Source of the DNA: Polymyxa betae
Taxonomy: Eukaryota; Endomyxa; Phytomyxea; Plasmodiophorida; Plasmodiophoridae
DNA: 64,000 bases
Direction of reading: 5' to 3'
Assembly (NCBI GenBank): GCA_003693705.1
Contig: RBZT01000721.1
Coordinates: 1 to 64,000, forward strand
The notes under the pieces were generated by a model. It saw only the letters and a program-made list of their open reading frames with translations. It made no database searches and was not told the origin of the DNA. Shown piece by piece: positions 46,045 to 56,357 of the stretch (position 1 is its first letter; each line of letters starts with the position of its first letter). The position numbers were made by a program, and so were the translations under genes.

Positions 46045-46524
46045 AGTGCTGAAGCTTCAAAATCCTGGACGTCAAGCTGATTCTGCGGTCCTGTGTATTC
46101 AAAGCGACTCTGGAACCTTTAGAAAGGAGGGTGATTGGGTCACTGTAGTTGTTCGCCGAAGGAATCCACGATGATGATTTCTGCTACGAGTTTCATAAAC
46201 GAGGTTACAGGAAGATAAGAAAATCTATAAAACTAAGAACGATTTCTTTTTTGATTTTGTGCTCGCAATTTTCTGCAACAAGTGAATGGAATCATGCGCC
46301 TTGTACCTATGAACATCACATGCAAACTCACGTTACCTAATCGATTTTATTCCTTACAGACGCACTATTTACAATCTGAGTTGACTCTCAAAGTGACATT
46401 TCGCTTTCATAGAACCGATTGAGCACGCTGGGGTAGTTATCGTCGTTAGCTTTAGGCATGACAAAGACAGAGCATCCTTCACCCCTGACCTTTGTCGAGG
46501 CCGTTATCATCGAAGGTAGAGTCG

Positions 46525-46836
46525 ATGACGATTCCATCTGGGTCGGCTGAGCTCATGCACATTGCAGCAATTACGCCGGGTGCGAATCGTAATTCACTCT
46601 TGCTGCTAAATGGAGTAGTGGTCGCATTGTTGATGTCGCTTCTAATTTGTATTTTCCTGGGTGTTGCCTATATTCATATGATGGTTCTAATGCTTTTAGC
46701 ATTAATGTTAGGCGCTGCTCTAGTCATGTCAGCAAACAGTTGTTTGGGAGTTTTCACGATTTAAATTAGTTTCAGATTTCAGGACGAGTTATCTTCTATT
46801 TCGTCTGACGAATCCGAGCATGTGAAACAAAGATAA
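46525..46836 (+). CDS. Pkr1-like small membrane protein
   Basis: Two exons are joined by a 33-nt intron (46750-46782, phase 0); the product is 92 residues. The N-terminal part has ITPGANRNSLLLLNG, then two hydrophobic helices (VVVALLMSLLICIFLGV and MVLMLLALMLGAALV) separated by AYIHM. This PG..N, two-helix, NIH-like turn layout resembles yeast Pkr1, an ER protein that helps assemble the V-ATPase. The tail is acidic (DELSSISSDESE). The match is by pattern only, so the assignment is tentative, but the small double-spanning protein is well supported. Confidence 0.6.
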
Positions 46837-47118
46837 TTGCTGCTATAAACTCTGTTACTAAACGTACCTCGCTCCCTCGTAGGTGCTCATCCTTCCATAT
46901 TGAAGAGGTACATACTAAGAAACATGATGACTGTGTGGAAGCGATCGAACCTCTGTCTGTTACCCTGACTAATATCGAGGTCTGCATACGAATAGGACCG
47001 TTTGTGTAAGGCAATGACAATGGAACGCAAATAGGCCTGGGTGAGAATTATCCAGGATAATCGATCGATTTTTTTATTTCTGCACTGGTAACTTCGAGAA
47101 CATCTCTGACTTCGAATA
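46837..47118. other. Short intergenic region
   Basis: 282 bp between the Pkr1-like gene and the mucin-like gene, with no feature that I can support. Confidence 0.4.
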
Positions 47119-49269
47119 ATGAACTCTGCCGTCATGGGAACGGTGGTTCTGCTGGTGCTCGCCTGTTTAATTCCTGCAATTTCTCAGGCAGACGCTTCCT
47201 CTGCAACCAGTCCAATTACAACGCCATCGCCAACCACGGCTGAAATAAGTCTCCCGCCTTCAACGACAGCGACAGCCCAAAGCTGGTTTGAGTCGACTCG
47301 TGTTAGCCCGCCATCCTCAGCGAAGCATCGAACTACGACGTCGCATCCTACAACAAATCCATCACCTTCATCGTCAGCTTCTATGAGTGATCAGACAACA
47401 ACACCTCTTCCAACGACAACTCATTCACCACCGACAATAGCTTCGAAGTCGTTCTCATTACGCTCAGACTCAACAACTACAGGTCCATCTATAATAGCTT
47501 CAACGTCGTCTTCAATACCAGCCTCATTAACTACAGCACCATCTTCAACAGATTCAACATCATCTTCATTACCAGCCNNNNNNNNNNNNNNNNNNNNNNN
47601 NNNNNNNNNNNNNNNNNNNNNNNNNNNNNNNNNNNNNNNNNNNNNNNNNNNNNNNNNNNNNNNNNNNNNNNNNNNNNNNNNNNNNNNNNNNNNNNCTTCA
47701 TTACCAGCCTTAACAACTACAGCACTTTCAACAGATCCAACATCATCTTTATTACCAGCCTTAACAACTACAGCACTATCAATAGATCCAACATCGTCTT
47801 CATTACCAGCCTTAACAACTACAGCACCATCTACAATAGCTCCAACACCATCCTCGTTTCTACAAGCGTTAACAACTCCAATATCATCTACATTAGCCCC
47901 AATACCATCTACATCACAAGCTGCGACGTCAACACCAGCTCTTGTTAATACTTCAGCTCCCTTTCCTCCTCCATCGACAGATCTGGCTACCTCATCTGCG
48001 CCTCCAACCATAACCTCAAGTACACTACCGTCATCATTGTCAATAGCTCAGACTCCATCTCCAGCAACATCTCCACCTATCATCCAGTTAGCTACAACAT
48101 CTGCAACTTCAACGTTTCTCCCAGTTTTTACTTCGACCCAAAATGAGACAGAACGTACAGCTTCCACATTCGTTGCTAATCTATCGACGACGCAATCCTC
48201 TGTTCGACTCCCTACTGCAATTACCACCCTAAACTCATCCACAGCTCCTACAGCTCCTACAACTGCCAATCTATTACAAACTTCGTCCGCTTTGTCGCGT
48301 GGAACCGAAATAAGCGTAGGCTTGAGCACATCTAGTGCCCTCGTTTCGCAAATCACGTCATCGAGGTCGAAATTAGCATCTAGATTCTCGCCTCGTCGCT
48401 CAACGGTATTAAGAACCGCAACGACGATAAATGCTGTAGATCCTCTAAGCCTTACAAACACATCATCTCGCCGTCGCAGATCAACTTTTTCGAATAGCGA
48501 TAGCCGCCAATCAACTAAATCATCCGGTCTGTCAGATACATCTGCGTCAATTATTGTTCCCAGTGCTAATCCTGCATCATTTACTAAGGAAGCTTCATCA
48601 TCATCATCAAAACCTACCTCGTCGTCGCCATCGTCGTCTGTAAGCTCAGGGCTTGAATGGGCTGTCAATGTCACTGTGCCTCTGAAAATCTCTGTGAGCT
48701 CGCTCGCAAATCCAGACAATCTCATTCAGCGATTTCATCTCGCTGTTGCATCTTCTCTACGCGTGTCTGCCAGCCGTTTCATTCTCGTGACTCTCAACTC
48801 GACAGATAATACTCTGCGTTTTTGTGTGACTCCTTCCTCGAGCACCGATTCACGATCTGCACTCAGTATGGCCGAGCTTTTCGTCGATGCAATAAGGAAC
48901 TCGACTTCGTCGCTCCACAGCGATTTCTTAGCGTCTGTTGTGGCATCGCCTGACAGTATTTCCTTCGAGGGCGTCGCCTTGCATCATTGCACTGACGATA
49001 GCTACGTTTTCGAGAGAGAATCTTGCATGATCACTTCTACCGGCTCCTTATCAACTTCGTCCTCGAGCCTCATCGATTTCTTGAAACTGGCACTGATTTT
49101 CGCAGGAGGAATAATAACCATTGTTGTCATCGTTCTCGGCTCTCGTAAAGTCATGCAGATGAGAGCAAGAAAGCGTCGTCGTGATCGTGGCTTATATACT
49201 GATGATGCCTCCATCGAGCTGAAAAGCGTCGGCCGACCCATTTCTATGTGGTACATGAAAAATTCGTGA
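47119..49269 (+). CDS. Mucin-like Ser/Thr-rich surface protein
   Basis: A single long frame of about 716 codons, including an assembly gap. It starts with a signal peptide (MGTVVLLVLACLIPAISQA). Then come about 450 residues made almost wholly of Ser, Thr, Pro and Ala, a typical O-glycosylated stalk, with tandem 17-residue repeats near the gap. A compact domain of about 150 residues follows (WAVNVTVPLKISVSSLANPDN to LHHCTDDSYVFE) with a few Cys and N-glycosylation sites (NVT, NST). Its size and position just outside the membrane recall SEA-type domains, but no autoproteolysis motif is seen. A transmembrane helix (LALIFAGGIITIVVIVLG) and a basic tail (RARKRRRDRG) end the protein. It is probably a cell-surface or coat protein. 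Confidence 0.85.
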   Translation: MNSAVMGTVVLLVLACLIPAISQADASSATSPITTPSPTTAEISLPPSTTATAQSWFESTRVSPPSSAKHRTTTSHPTTNPSPSSSASMSDQTTTPLPTTTHSPPTIASKSFSLRSDSTTTGPSIIASTSSSIPASLTTAPSSTDSTSSSLPAXXXXXXXXXXXXXXXXXXXXXXXXXXXXXXXXXXXXXXXXSLPALTTTALSTDPTSSLLPALTTTALSIDPTSSSLPALTTTAPSTIAPTPSSFLQALTTPISSTLAPIPSTSQAATSTPALVNTSAPFPPPSTDLATSSAPPTITSSTLPSSLSIAQTPSPATSPPIIQLATTSATSTFLPVFTSTQNETERTASTFVANLSTTQSSVRLPTAITTLNSSTAPTAPTTANLLQTSSALSRGTEISVGLSTSSALVSQITSSRSKLASRFSPRRSTVLRTATTINAVDPLSLTNTSSRRRRSTFSNSDSRQSTKSSGLSDTSASIIVPSANPASFTKEASSSSSKPTSSSPSSSVSSGLEWAVNVTVPLKISVSSLANPDNLIQRFHLAVASSLRVSASRFILVTLNSTDNTLRFCVTPSSSTDSRSALSMAELFVDAIRNSTSSLHSDFLASVVASPDSISFEGVALHHCTDDSYVFERESCMITSTGSLSTSSSSLIDFLKLALIFAGGIITIVVIVLGSRKVMQMRARKRRRDRGLYTDDASIELKSVGRPISMWYMKNS
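47578..47695. other. Assembly gap (118 N) within tandem repeats
   Basis: A run of 118 N lies inside the repeat array of the mucin-like gene. The frame continues across it as given, but the true repeat number is unknown. Confidence 0.99.
47697..47860 (+). repeat. 51-bp tandem repeat coding 17-residue units
   Basis: About three units of 51 bp follow the gap. Each codes for a variant of SLPALTTTALSTDPTSS; a partial unit precedes the gap. Units differ by a few substitutions, and the last one grades into degenerate copies. Confidence 0.9.
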
Positions 49270-49861
49270 TTTTCACTTGTACAGTTTTAGCAGGAGTAAT
49301 AATTAGATGTATTTAGTTTTCTGAGCAAGGTTTCAACTTTTTCGAAACGTAGTAGGGTGGGTCTAAATTTGTGAAATCACCTTCTGCTGACCTTTTCGGC
49401 AACGGAGGCAAAATCAAAACATTCAATATTAGCGAGCTGAAGATTTAGTCATGCAAACAAATTTAACTTTGTCATCAATGAAAACAGAAACCCTCTTATA
49501 AAAATTCTCCCGAGTAAGACGAGAGCCATTCCTCTTAACCAACCCGCGATAACAACGACGAGTTAGGAATATATAGAGAACAGGCTTAATAACATCATCA
49601 GTATTAGAATTCAATATCAGAAACTTCACGACTTAACGTATCATTATCTAACTCCATAAATATATGATCAAATAATTCAAAGTGAAACATAAAATTGTCG
49701 AGTTGTCTTTAGTTAATGTGTTTGTAAATCTTAATGATAAATGGATCCAAATCAGAAATATTGGCAGAATAAGGCAAACGAGCAAAACATAAACCCCCCC
49801 CCTCCAATGAGAGGTTCAAAATAATTATTAAAAGTTGGAGGATACATGGGCAAAAGGTTCT
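49270..49861. other. AT-rich intergenic region
   Basis: No gene is seen. A run of ten C lies at about 49795-49804. Confidence 0.4.
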
Positions 49862-50623
49862 TCAAAAAAGTCTAAACTTACATCTTTGATAAGCGAATGG
49901 TGGTGGAATCCTTTCCTTGATGAGCTTCTTGATGTCCCATGGTAGATGGTTCAGATGGAAGGATCTGGTTGATGGTCTTGACGAGATTGTCGTCGTCGAT
50001 GAACTCCACAAAAGTCTTAATGTACAAGGGTTGCCGTCCTTCTTCGTACCTTGGCAGGTGTCTGCTGGTCGTTCTCGTGGTTGGTGCTGAAAGCAGAACT
50101 CAGTAGCTTGTTCTCGTAAGCATCTGGTTCCTCTTGTTGTGACTCCAAAACAACGTCGTTTAGCCGGCTCTTCAACATTGACGAAACCATCAATGACATC
50201 CGAAATAAGGCGAAAATCATCCAAAATCATCCTCAGGATAATCAACAATTAACGAAACATCTGATAAAATGGAACAGGTCTCGTCATCGTCATCACTGAC
50301 AGGTCAAGGATAACAGATTGAGACGAAATAGGGCAATTAATAGAGGGAATCGATGGGAAAAGAAATGTGATTAAGTTTAGGAGGAACTTGTGAAGATTCA
50401 GTGAAACCGAATCCGAAATCGAGAGGGAGAAAGGATTCAACGAAAGCAAGCATAGTGAACATACAATTGAGGAGCTGGATATCTGAAATGATCGGTGACC
50501 AACAGTTGAATCCGTCGTCCATTGAATCATCATACGTTCATAGATGGTGAAAGCGCCCGTATCGACGTCTGATCGTCGACGCTGCTCGGGTCTGCTGATA
50601 CAGAGTGTCTCAGCATCGCCCAA
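49862..50623 (-). CDS. Possible gene with paired Cys/His motifs
   Basis: The minus frame at 49862-50248 has two similar motifs: KRRCFGVTTRGTRCLREQ followed by CFQHQ, and TCQGTKKDGNPC. This Cys-x-x-x-Thr-x-x-Gly-x-x-Cys pattern occurs in small zinc-binding-like modules (DUF5763 type) in protists and giant-virus relatives. A different frame reads protein-like further downstream (EFIDDDNLVKTINQILPS). An upstream frame (50249-50623) begins MGDAETLCISRPEQRRRSD and has an ATG. Splicing between the parts is not resolved. The paired motifs are real; the gene model is weak. Confidence 0.4.
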
Positions 50624-51753
50624 CGTTAGCTTATTGATCGATGCCCATCGCTGATTGTTGATATTGGCTGATTTCGTGTTTTAGGCCCAGATTGGCGTCG
50701 GAGTGGTTGAGGACATGGTAGAGATCGACGATGGTGTGAGTTGGTCAAGATGGTCGTCAAGATCATAGACATGGACACGAGGGCATAAACGAATTTTCAT
50801 TTTCTCTTATTTTTTCCTCGGACATTTCTGTTTTTTTTTTCTACTCTAAAGTCTAAACAAACTTTCATTATGCTAAAGTATTCAACAGTTTGCCATTATG
50901 GGCGAGTTTTTATTAATATCACCACATGCTAGGATTTTTTTTCTGTCATTCAGATTGCTTGGTAATTGCTAAGAGAACTTTGCCTAATTTTATTATTTAA
51001 CAGTAGCTATGTTGTGTTTAGACGTAGGCTAATCGTGACTGTTGTGATTTAAGTCGCTCCCGGAGGAAATAGAGTCTGCATCAATCAGGATTAATTCGTT
51101 CTTATGTGAAATGATACCAAGCTCTATCATGATGAACGATAACGTTTGATGATCACGCAATTGATTGCTCCTGCGATCGACTTCGTCGAACTCGGCGCTA
51201 TATGTATTCTGTTGAAACTCATAATATATATCGATCAATCATGAGTCTCATTAATTATTGACCGAAATCCTTCCTTCTGTTAGTAGTGCAAGAAAATGAC
51301 ACCAAGATCCAGACAGATTTATAGATTTTTCTCATTTATTTACACCACACTGAAACTGGCATATGTTGCCGTATGATCTTGGTTAGTTAAGGTAATGTGG
51401 TTCCCCCGGAAAATATGCTTCTTCTTCGCTTTCATGGTCTTGTAATTGATCAGCACTCGGCCTAATTGCAATATGACATCTATATTGAATAACCAGCTTC
51501 TCAGTGTACAATTTGACACGAGGACGAATCTCGTGAGCTCCCATGTGTCCCCCGATTCGTCCACACGGTTAAACTTAGCGATATCACCCGATCCGGTCTG
51601 ATCGTGACCGTTACTAATCAGCAAATATTCTCCTATCGTAAATCAACAATTTGCAATCACTGCTACCTGTTCTAATCGGAAAACACCACAAAGAATTCTT
51701 TAATATCGTCTGCTCGATCAGAGAGAGATATTGTGTAATCCGGTGATTACACA
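50624..51753. other. Gene-poor AT-rich region
   Basis: 1.1 kb with no recognisable gene. Short minus frames at 51029-51238 and 51340-51624 have no recognisable features. Confidence 0.4.
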
Positions 51754-52483
51754 ATGAGTGATTCTGTCACTGAGTCAGATGTGGACATTGGGACACATGC
51801 TGATAGGCATCGTGGGAGATATTGTTCCCGGCCTGTGAATAATGTTTCTGGTAGACCAGCAGCACCGGCTGTGCCGCGTGCGGTCTTTCAACCCTGCGAA
51901 CCCCCTTTGTTGACGGCTTTGCGTACAAAGGATATTATTAAGTTTTTGACTGAGTATACAAAATATGACCAGCAAGTTCAGGATAACCGGAGAATGGGAG
52001 GGAATGATATCCCTAAACGGTCATTTATGTCTGTTATAGATCCTTCTTTGTTGAATAGGGTTGCCAAATTTGTTCTGAAAAAACCGAAGGATGAACTTGT
52101 GGATCAATGATGTCATGGGTGTATTAAATAATTATAAGGTTAAGGATGACTCGTCGCATGGTCATATTCGTATGATCATTAAGGAGAGTGTCAAAGTGGA
52201 TTTAAAGATGAAACCACCATCTACCAGAATTACGGATCTTCTGACTCAATTGGATAAGATCATTGAGGAGCATAATTGCCAGTCTTTGTTTGATTCTGAT
52301 GTGGGGAAGGAACATTGGATTCGGTTGGCCACGGAATGTTGGCAGCCTTAGATTTTTAAGAATCATATGCTGAATATGACTAAGTTCTCGAAACCGGAGC
52401 TTAAGACTGACCAGGTTGCGTTTGTAGAGCAACTGCTGGCAGATGTGGATAAGTATGAGTCAGAAGTGAGTCGCATTTCCTGA
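51754..52483 (+). pseudogene. Broken LTR-retrotransposon gag-like fragment
   Basis: An ORF from 51754 (MSDSVTESDVDIG) encodes TKDIIKFLTEYTKYDQQVQ, then PSLLNRVAKFVLKKPKDELVD. It runs into a stop at 52108-52110, while the next frame continues with GVLNNYKVKDD and TRITDLLTQLDKIIEEHN. A further in-frame TAG at about 52348 interrupts before KFSKPELKTDQVAFVEQLL. The pattern (FLxxYxxYxxxVQD, RFxLKKPKxEL, LFDxIIEEHxL) is typical of gag regions of Gypsy-like elements in protists. At least one frameshift and one stop show that it is decayed. No protease, reverse transcriptase or integrase domain was found nearby. Confidence 0.6.
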
Positions 52484-53367
52484 AGGAAGCGGCTGCGCCT
52501 GCACGCAATCATGACATGATGGAAAGGACGAATTCGAGAGGGAGACTAAAAAAGGTCATCTTTTAAATAAGTCCGCGAGGACCTCGAGGTCCGCACCTTT
52601 GATTAAAGTTTGCAATAAAAGCCGAAAAAATGGAGTCAGGTTCCGACGCGGCCCTGCGACCGGAGAGATCACAGCACTGGCCCGGCGACACCTGCTTTTT
52701 GATAGACCCATGCAAATGTTGTTGGCGTGATGCCATAGATCGTCTAAATATTGGATATGCTCTTCGAAAATCATGAGTGTACATCTTTTTCGGTGGCTTC
52801 TGGATAATTCTTCACTGCTGTTTTCGTCCTCCACGCATCAATTACATCGAAGATTGAAACACGTTTCTGAAGTGTGGGGACTATGAAGTCATCGCAGATT
52901 AAGATAAGAGTACAAAGCAAAAAATCAAAGTCTTACATTGATATTCGTCGAAAATTTCTCGGGCTATAGTGTCGCATAAAAGACGAAAGTCGACATCTGC
53001 CTTCGTGGCTTTATAACGGCCATGTTTGGTGCGCGAAGGCGTCGCTATAGCGAAATAGATCAATAAATACTTCATTTTTTATGGCTGCGGCCGCAGCAAT
53101 TTCCCATATCCTTCATGTCAGGAGCGCAACCCGCAGGAGCCAGCCTCCGCGTAACAACTTAAGCACTCTGTAACTAATAGCATAATACAGACTGGTGCAA
53201 CGGTCGATCTGAGGTTAGCTCAGTTCGGTTAACGCCGTTCTTGAATCAACTTCTGTCTGCTCGCCTACTTTCGTTCTTGTGTTTCTGTTCTTCTCATAGA
53301 TTTCGACTTTATCTCTCTTTATTTCTCCCTTACTATTAGTTGGTTCATAACACTTCATACTTGCAAT

Positions 53368-53880
53368 TTATATTATTGAGATCCCAGCAAATGATAACAT
53401 CAAGTAACGTACAGGATTGACTGTTTTCTGCGGCCGGACTGGCGGCGTAGCCGCGTGGGACACTTGTTGGGCGATTCTTGACACCTCGCGTGTCAGGTTT
53501 TCGAGTGCCAGCTCCAGGTTAATTGTGTCTCGGTTTACCCGCGATTGAGTGTCTTTCAAAGAATTCATTCCTGTCCAGATCAGTTCAAGCCGCTGCGCGA
53601 TCATCCGCAGGGTCGACTGAGGGGCCGGCGCGGCCTCCCCGTGGCTCCCTTCGTCCGTTGGTTGGGATGAGGGCGTCGTCAGGCTGCCCGCACGAAGGCT
53701 AGGCGGGCCTCTGGAACGCCTGAGACCTCTTGGCGCAGCTCCAGGGATGGGCGCTCGCCGAGCTTAGCGGTACAGCGGGCGCCGTCGATGGTTTTGTAGC
53801 ATACTAGGCGCACATAGGGTGCGTCCCAATTTGGGCTCATGGAGTCGAGGCTAAAGCAGCGAGGGCATCGGATCAGGCTC
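53368..53880 (-). pseudogene. Retroelement-like ORF pieces with zinc motif
   Basis: Two overlapping minus frames look coding. The upstream one (about 53675-53880) has FRSLIRCPRCFSLDSMSPNW and VCYKTIDGARCTAKL, a CxxC..CxxxxxxxC arrangement like a zinc ribbon, and stops at about 53680. The downstream one, in another frame, runs from about 53740 to 53368 with a Pro/Ser-rich start and a coiled coil (LELALENLTREVSRIAQQV). GC content is higher than the flanks. This looks like overlapping ORF1/gag regions of a retroelement, but no polymerase domain was found. Tentative. Confidence 0.35.
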
Positions 53881-54297
53881 CGAAACTCACTGATGAACTT
53901 TTAGAGCTCCACCTGATGTGGCAGCATTGCAGGGGTGTCCCCGAGCGGCCAGAGGCAGGCGGGGACAGAGCGGCAGGCGATCCCAAGCAAATGAAGCAAT
54001 CCCGACGGCGCCACGAACGGAGGTCCGTGGGTCGTGAATTAACTTAGAGATCTGAATTAATGATATGATGATCACGTTCGACTTAGGACGTTGCCCACAC
54101 GAGGCGGGTCCTTCGAATAAGCTAATACACAGACGTACTTTCATTGAATCGGACCCTAAAGAACCATCGTTGGCGCTTTACTTACATAACCAAAACCGAT
54201 ACTGGAGGCGGTCTCCGTCGAACATTGGGTGTTTCTGGATAATATCGACAGGTGGTCGAGAAGTGGTGGACGCTGCCGAAGGGACAGATAAAACCGC

Positions 54298-54696
54298 TCA
54301 AGACGCCGTACCTTGTTGCTGGGGCTGTAGCTGCAACTGGGCGAGTTCGATTTTGAGTTGCAAGATTTGTAGCTGTTCTGACGATGTTGATTGCTGACCG
54401 AAAGAGTGTTCAGATTGTGCTTGTAAAAAATATGTAGCGGGTGGCGCTGGGACCGTGGCAGGAAGGTTCGAACTGGAAACTGGCACATCTAGGGACACCG
54501 ATGTGCTGTCAGGAATAGATGAACGGTCATCTAACAATGGTTGCGAGATAACAGGTAAGACAGGGACAGAACTCGTGCGTACACCAAGTAGCATACTTGA
54601 ACAATCCCAACTTCTTTGGTAATGGCAATTGAATGTGCATGGGACTTTTCTTATTAAAAATATTATTTCTAAATCAGCATTCGAAAGAGCAATCAT
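54298..54696 (-). CDS. Unrecognised Gln-rich reading frame
   Basis: A 132-codon minus frame starts MIALSNADLEIIF, has a CxxxC pair, a Ser/Pro-rich middle and a Gln/Leu-rich helix (SEQLQILQLKIELAQLQLQ) at the end. It may be another retroelement fragment or a small gene. Unrecognised. Confidence 0.25.
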   Translation of the reverse strand: MIALSNADLEIIFLIRKVPCTFNCHYQRSWDCSSMLLGVRTSSVPVLPVISQPLLDDRSSIPDSTSVSLDVPVSSSNLPATVPAPPATYFLQAQSEHSFGQQSTSSEQLQILQLKIELAQLQLQPQQQGTAS

Positions 54697-54839
54697 CAGC
54701 TATCTGCACGATGGCGAAGATGCTTGGCAGGGCAATTCTGATGGAGGTCGTTCAGGCCGTAAGCGATCTTCCCAGTAATGTACGACCCCCTGCCAGGTAG
54801 CTCCACCTGGTCAGGGCCGGCCTGTCTCTCACGGCCGTA

Positions 54840-55643
54840 GATATAACCAATCAATTTAAAACCCCTAACCCAGCGGCAACTGCAAGCCGTTCCAGTTGGG
54901 CGCCGTCATCACGGACGCCCTGGACGGCATGGCACTGAACGTTCCCAAGATAGTGTGGCTGGATGTGGTCAGAGCATGCGCCTTTCGAAGTCATGTTAGC
55001 GACCACTGAATGAGTTTTCAAACTCGAACCGCGCTTTGCCAGGTTCTGCGAGGGAGAACATCCGACACTTTGTGCCATTCGACGCACCTGATCCAGCTAC
55101 GGCGTCCTCTTAAGCAAGGCACTCTGCCACGCCCGGAACACTCTCCGGATCCACGAGCATTGGCAGTCCTTTCCGTCATCACCGCAAGTAGTGCGACGGA
55201 GCGCTCAGGTATACAGAGTCGAGAAAGAGGTCAAGGACACCAGGTGGACCAGTACATAACAATGAGCACAGGATGCCCAGATTCCATGCCACTCTGCTGT
55301 CCCTGCCCAGTACGGCCTTGGCTATCTGGACATGCCCGAACTCTATTCGCCCACGAGGTCATCTCCTCAATTGGGGAAGTCACGTCCACATGCGGTCTGG
55401 ACTGCTCACCAGATTCGAGACACTCCAGTGCCTGAACTCGGCTTTCCCGAAGAACCCTCCATATCCATTGTACTCGTCGCCCTACAGTCTGTGGCGATCT
55501 TGGAATGCCCACACTAACTCCACGCACGCCACCATACGATGAAACGGAACGTGCCTCGCCCGACCCCTCCGTCTTTTGCCGTTTGCGCGGATCCAACGGA
55601 AGTCATCGTCCTGCACTCTGGGCATGAGAGGCGGATACTCCAT
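54840..55643 (-). pseudogene. Possible retroelement ORF1 remnant
   Basis: On the minus strand a frame opens at about 55641 with MEYPPLMPRVQDDDFRWI and a basic run KRRRGRARH, a start typical of non-LTR element ORF1 proteins. It stops after about 50 codons, while other frames stay open (55231-55596, MDPRKRQKTEGSG). The overlapping open frames and lack of a polymerase suggest a decayed element on the same strand as the fragment at 53.4-53.9 kb. Tentative. Confidence 0.3.
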
Positions 55644-55761
55644 TGTTTGGGTTATAGCCGCATGATTAATAAATGTTGGGAATGCTCACTCGTATGGTGA
55701 TCGTGAAACCTCATGCGCGAGCTTCGCACTTCCCGTAAGTTGCCAAATATCTTTACTCGAC

Positions 55762-56332
55762 ATGGCCTCCTTGCAGCGTGCATGTCGCCGCTCATACCGG
55801 GCTGTTGTCTCCAGTTCGGAAGCGCCGAAGGCCATCGGACCATATAGCCAGGCTATACGAGCCAATGGCTTCCTGTATGTTTCCGGTATGATCGGGTTCA
55901 ACCCGGAAGTAAGACATGCAGGCTATCAGGTTGGTGGTCGCCTGAATGTTTCTCCATAGACCATGGAGCTTGCATCGAAAACAGATGTCAAAACCCAGAC
56001 CGATCAAGTAAAGCCATGGTGCTGTAACGACTCGTCCTACCTGATTCGTTTCAGGCGCTGAAAAATATGATGGCCGTCCTTCGTGAAGGGGGAAGTTCGC
56101 CTGAACTAGTCGTGAAGACGACCGTGTTGATGACTTCTATGGAAGATTACAAATCGATCAACGAAGTCTATGCGAATTGTAATAGCGTGATTACCATGAA
56201 CCTTTGGACAATTAAACAGATTTATAACCAGATTTTAAAACCGACCCTCCAGCCCGGGCTGCCTTTGCTGTCAAAGAACTACCAGCGAAGGCTTTAGTCG
56301 AGATCGAATGTGTTGCCTTATATGAAGATTGA
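55762..56332 (+). CDS. RidA/YjgF enamine-imine deaminase
   Basis: It hydrolyses reactive enamine and imine intermediates such as 2-aminoacrylate from PLP enzymes. Four exons are joined by introns at 55909-55959, about 56009-56055 and about 56179-56233; the product is about 140 residues. Motifs: VSSSEAPKAIGPYSQAIRANG, LYVSGMIGFNPE, ALKNMMAVLREGGSSPELVVKTTVLM, SINEVYANYF, and PPARAAFAVKELPAKALVEIECVAL. The arginine in PPARAAF is the conserved substrate-binding residue. The N-terminus, MASLQRACRRSYRAVV, is basic and amphipathic, so import into mitochondria is likely. Confidence 0.95.
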
Positions 56333-56357
56333 GCTCAAAGGAGGTCCGATTCAACTG

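Noticed and set aside
47421-48725. Minus-strand ORFs rich in Asp/Val
   Set aside because: Antisense of the Ser/Thr repeat of the mucin-like gene; low-complexity mirror image.
53210-53260. tRNA-like box A (TTAGCTCAGTTCGGTTAACGC)
   Set aside because: No matching box B (GGTTCGANTCC) at the right distance and no acceptor stem could be paired.
54462-54474. Box-B-like GGTTCGAACTGG
   Set aside because: No box A upstream and it lies in an open frame on the other strand.
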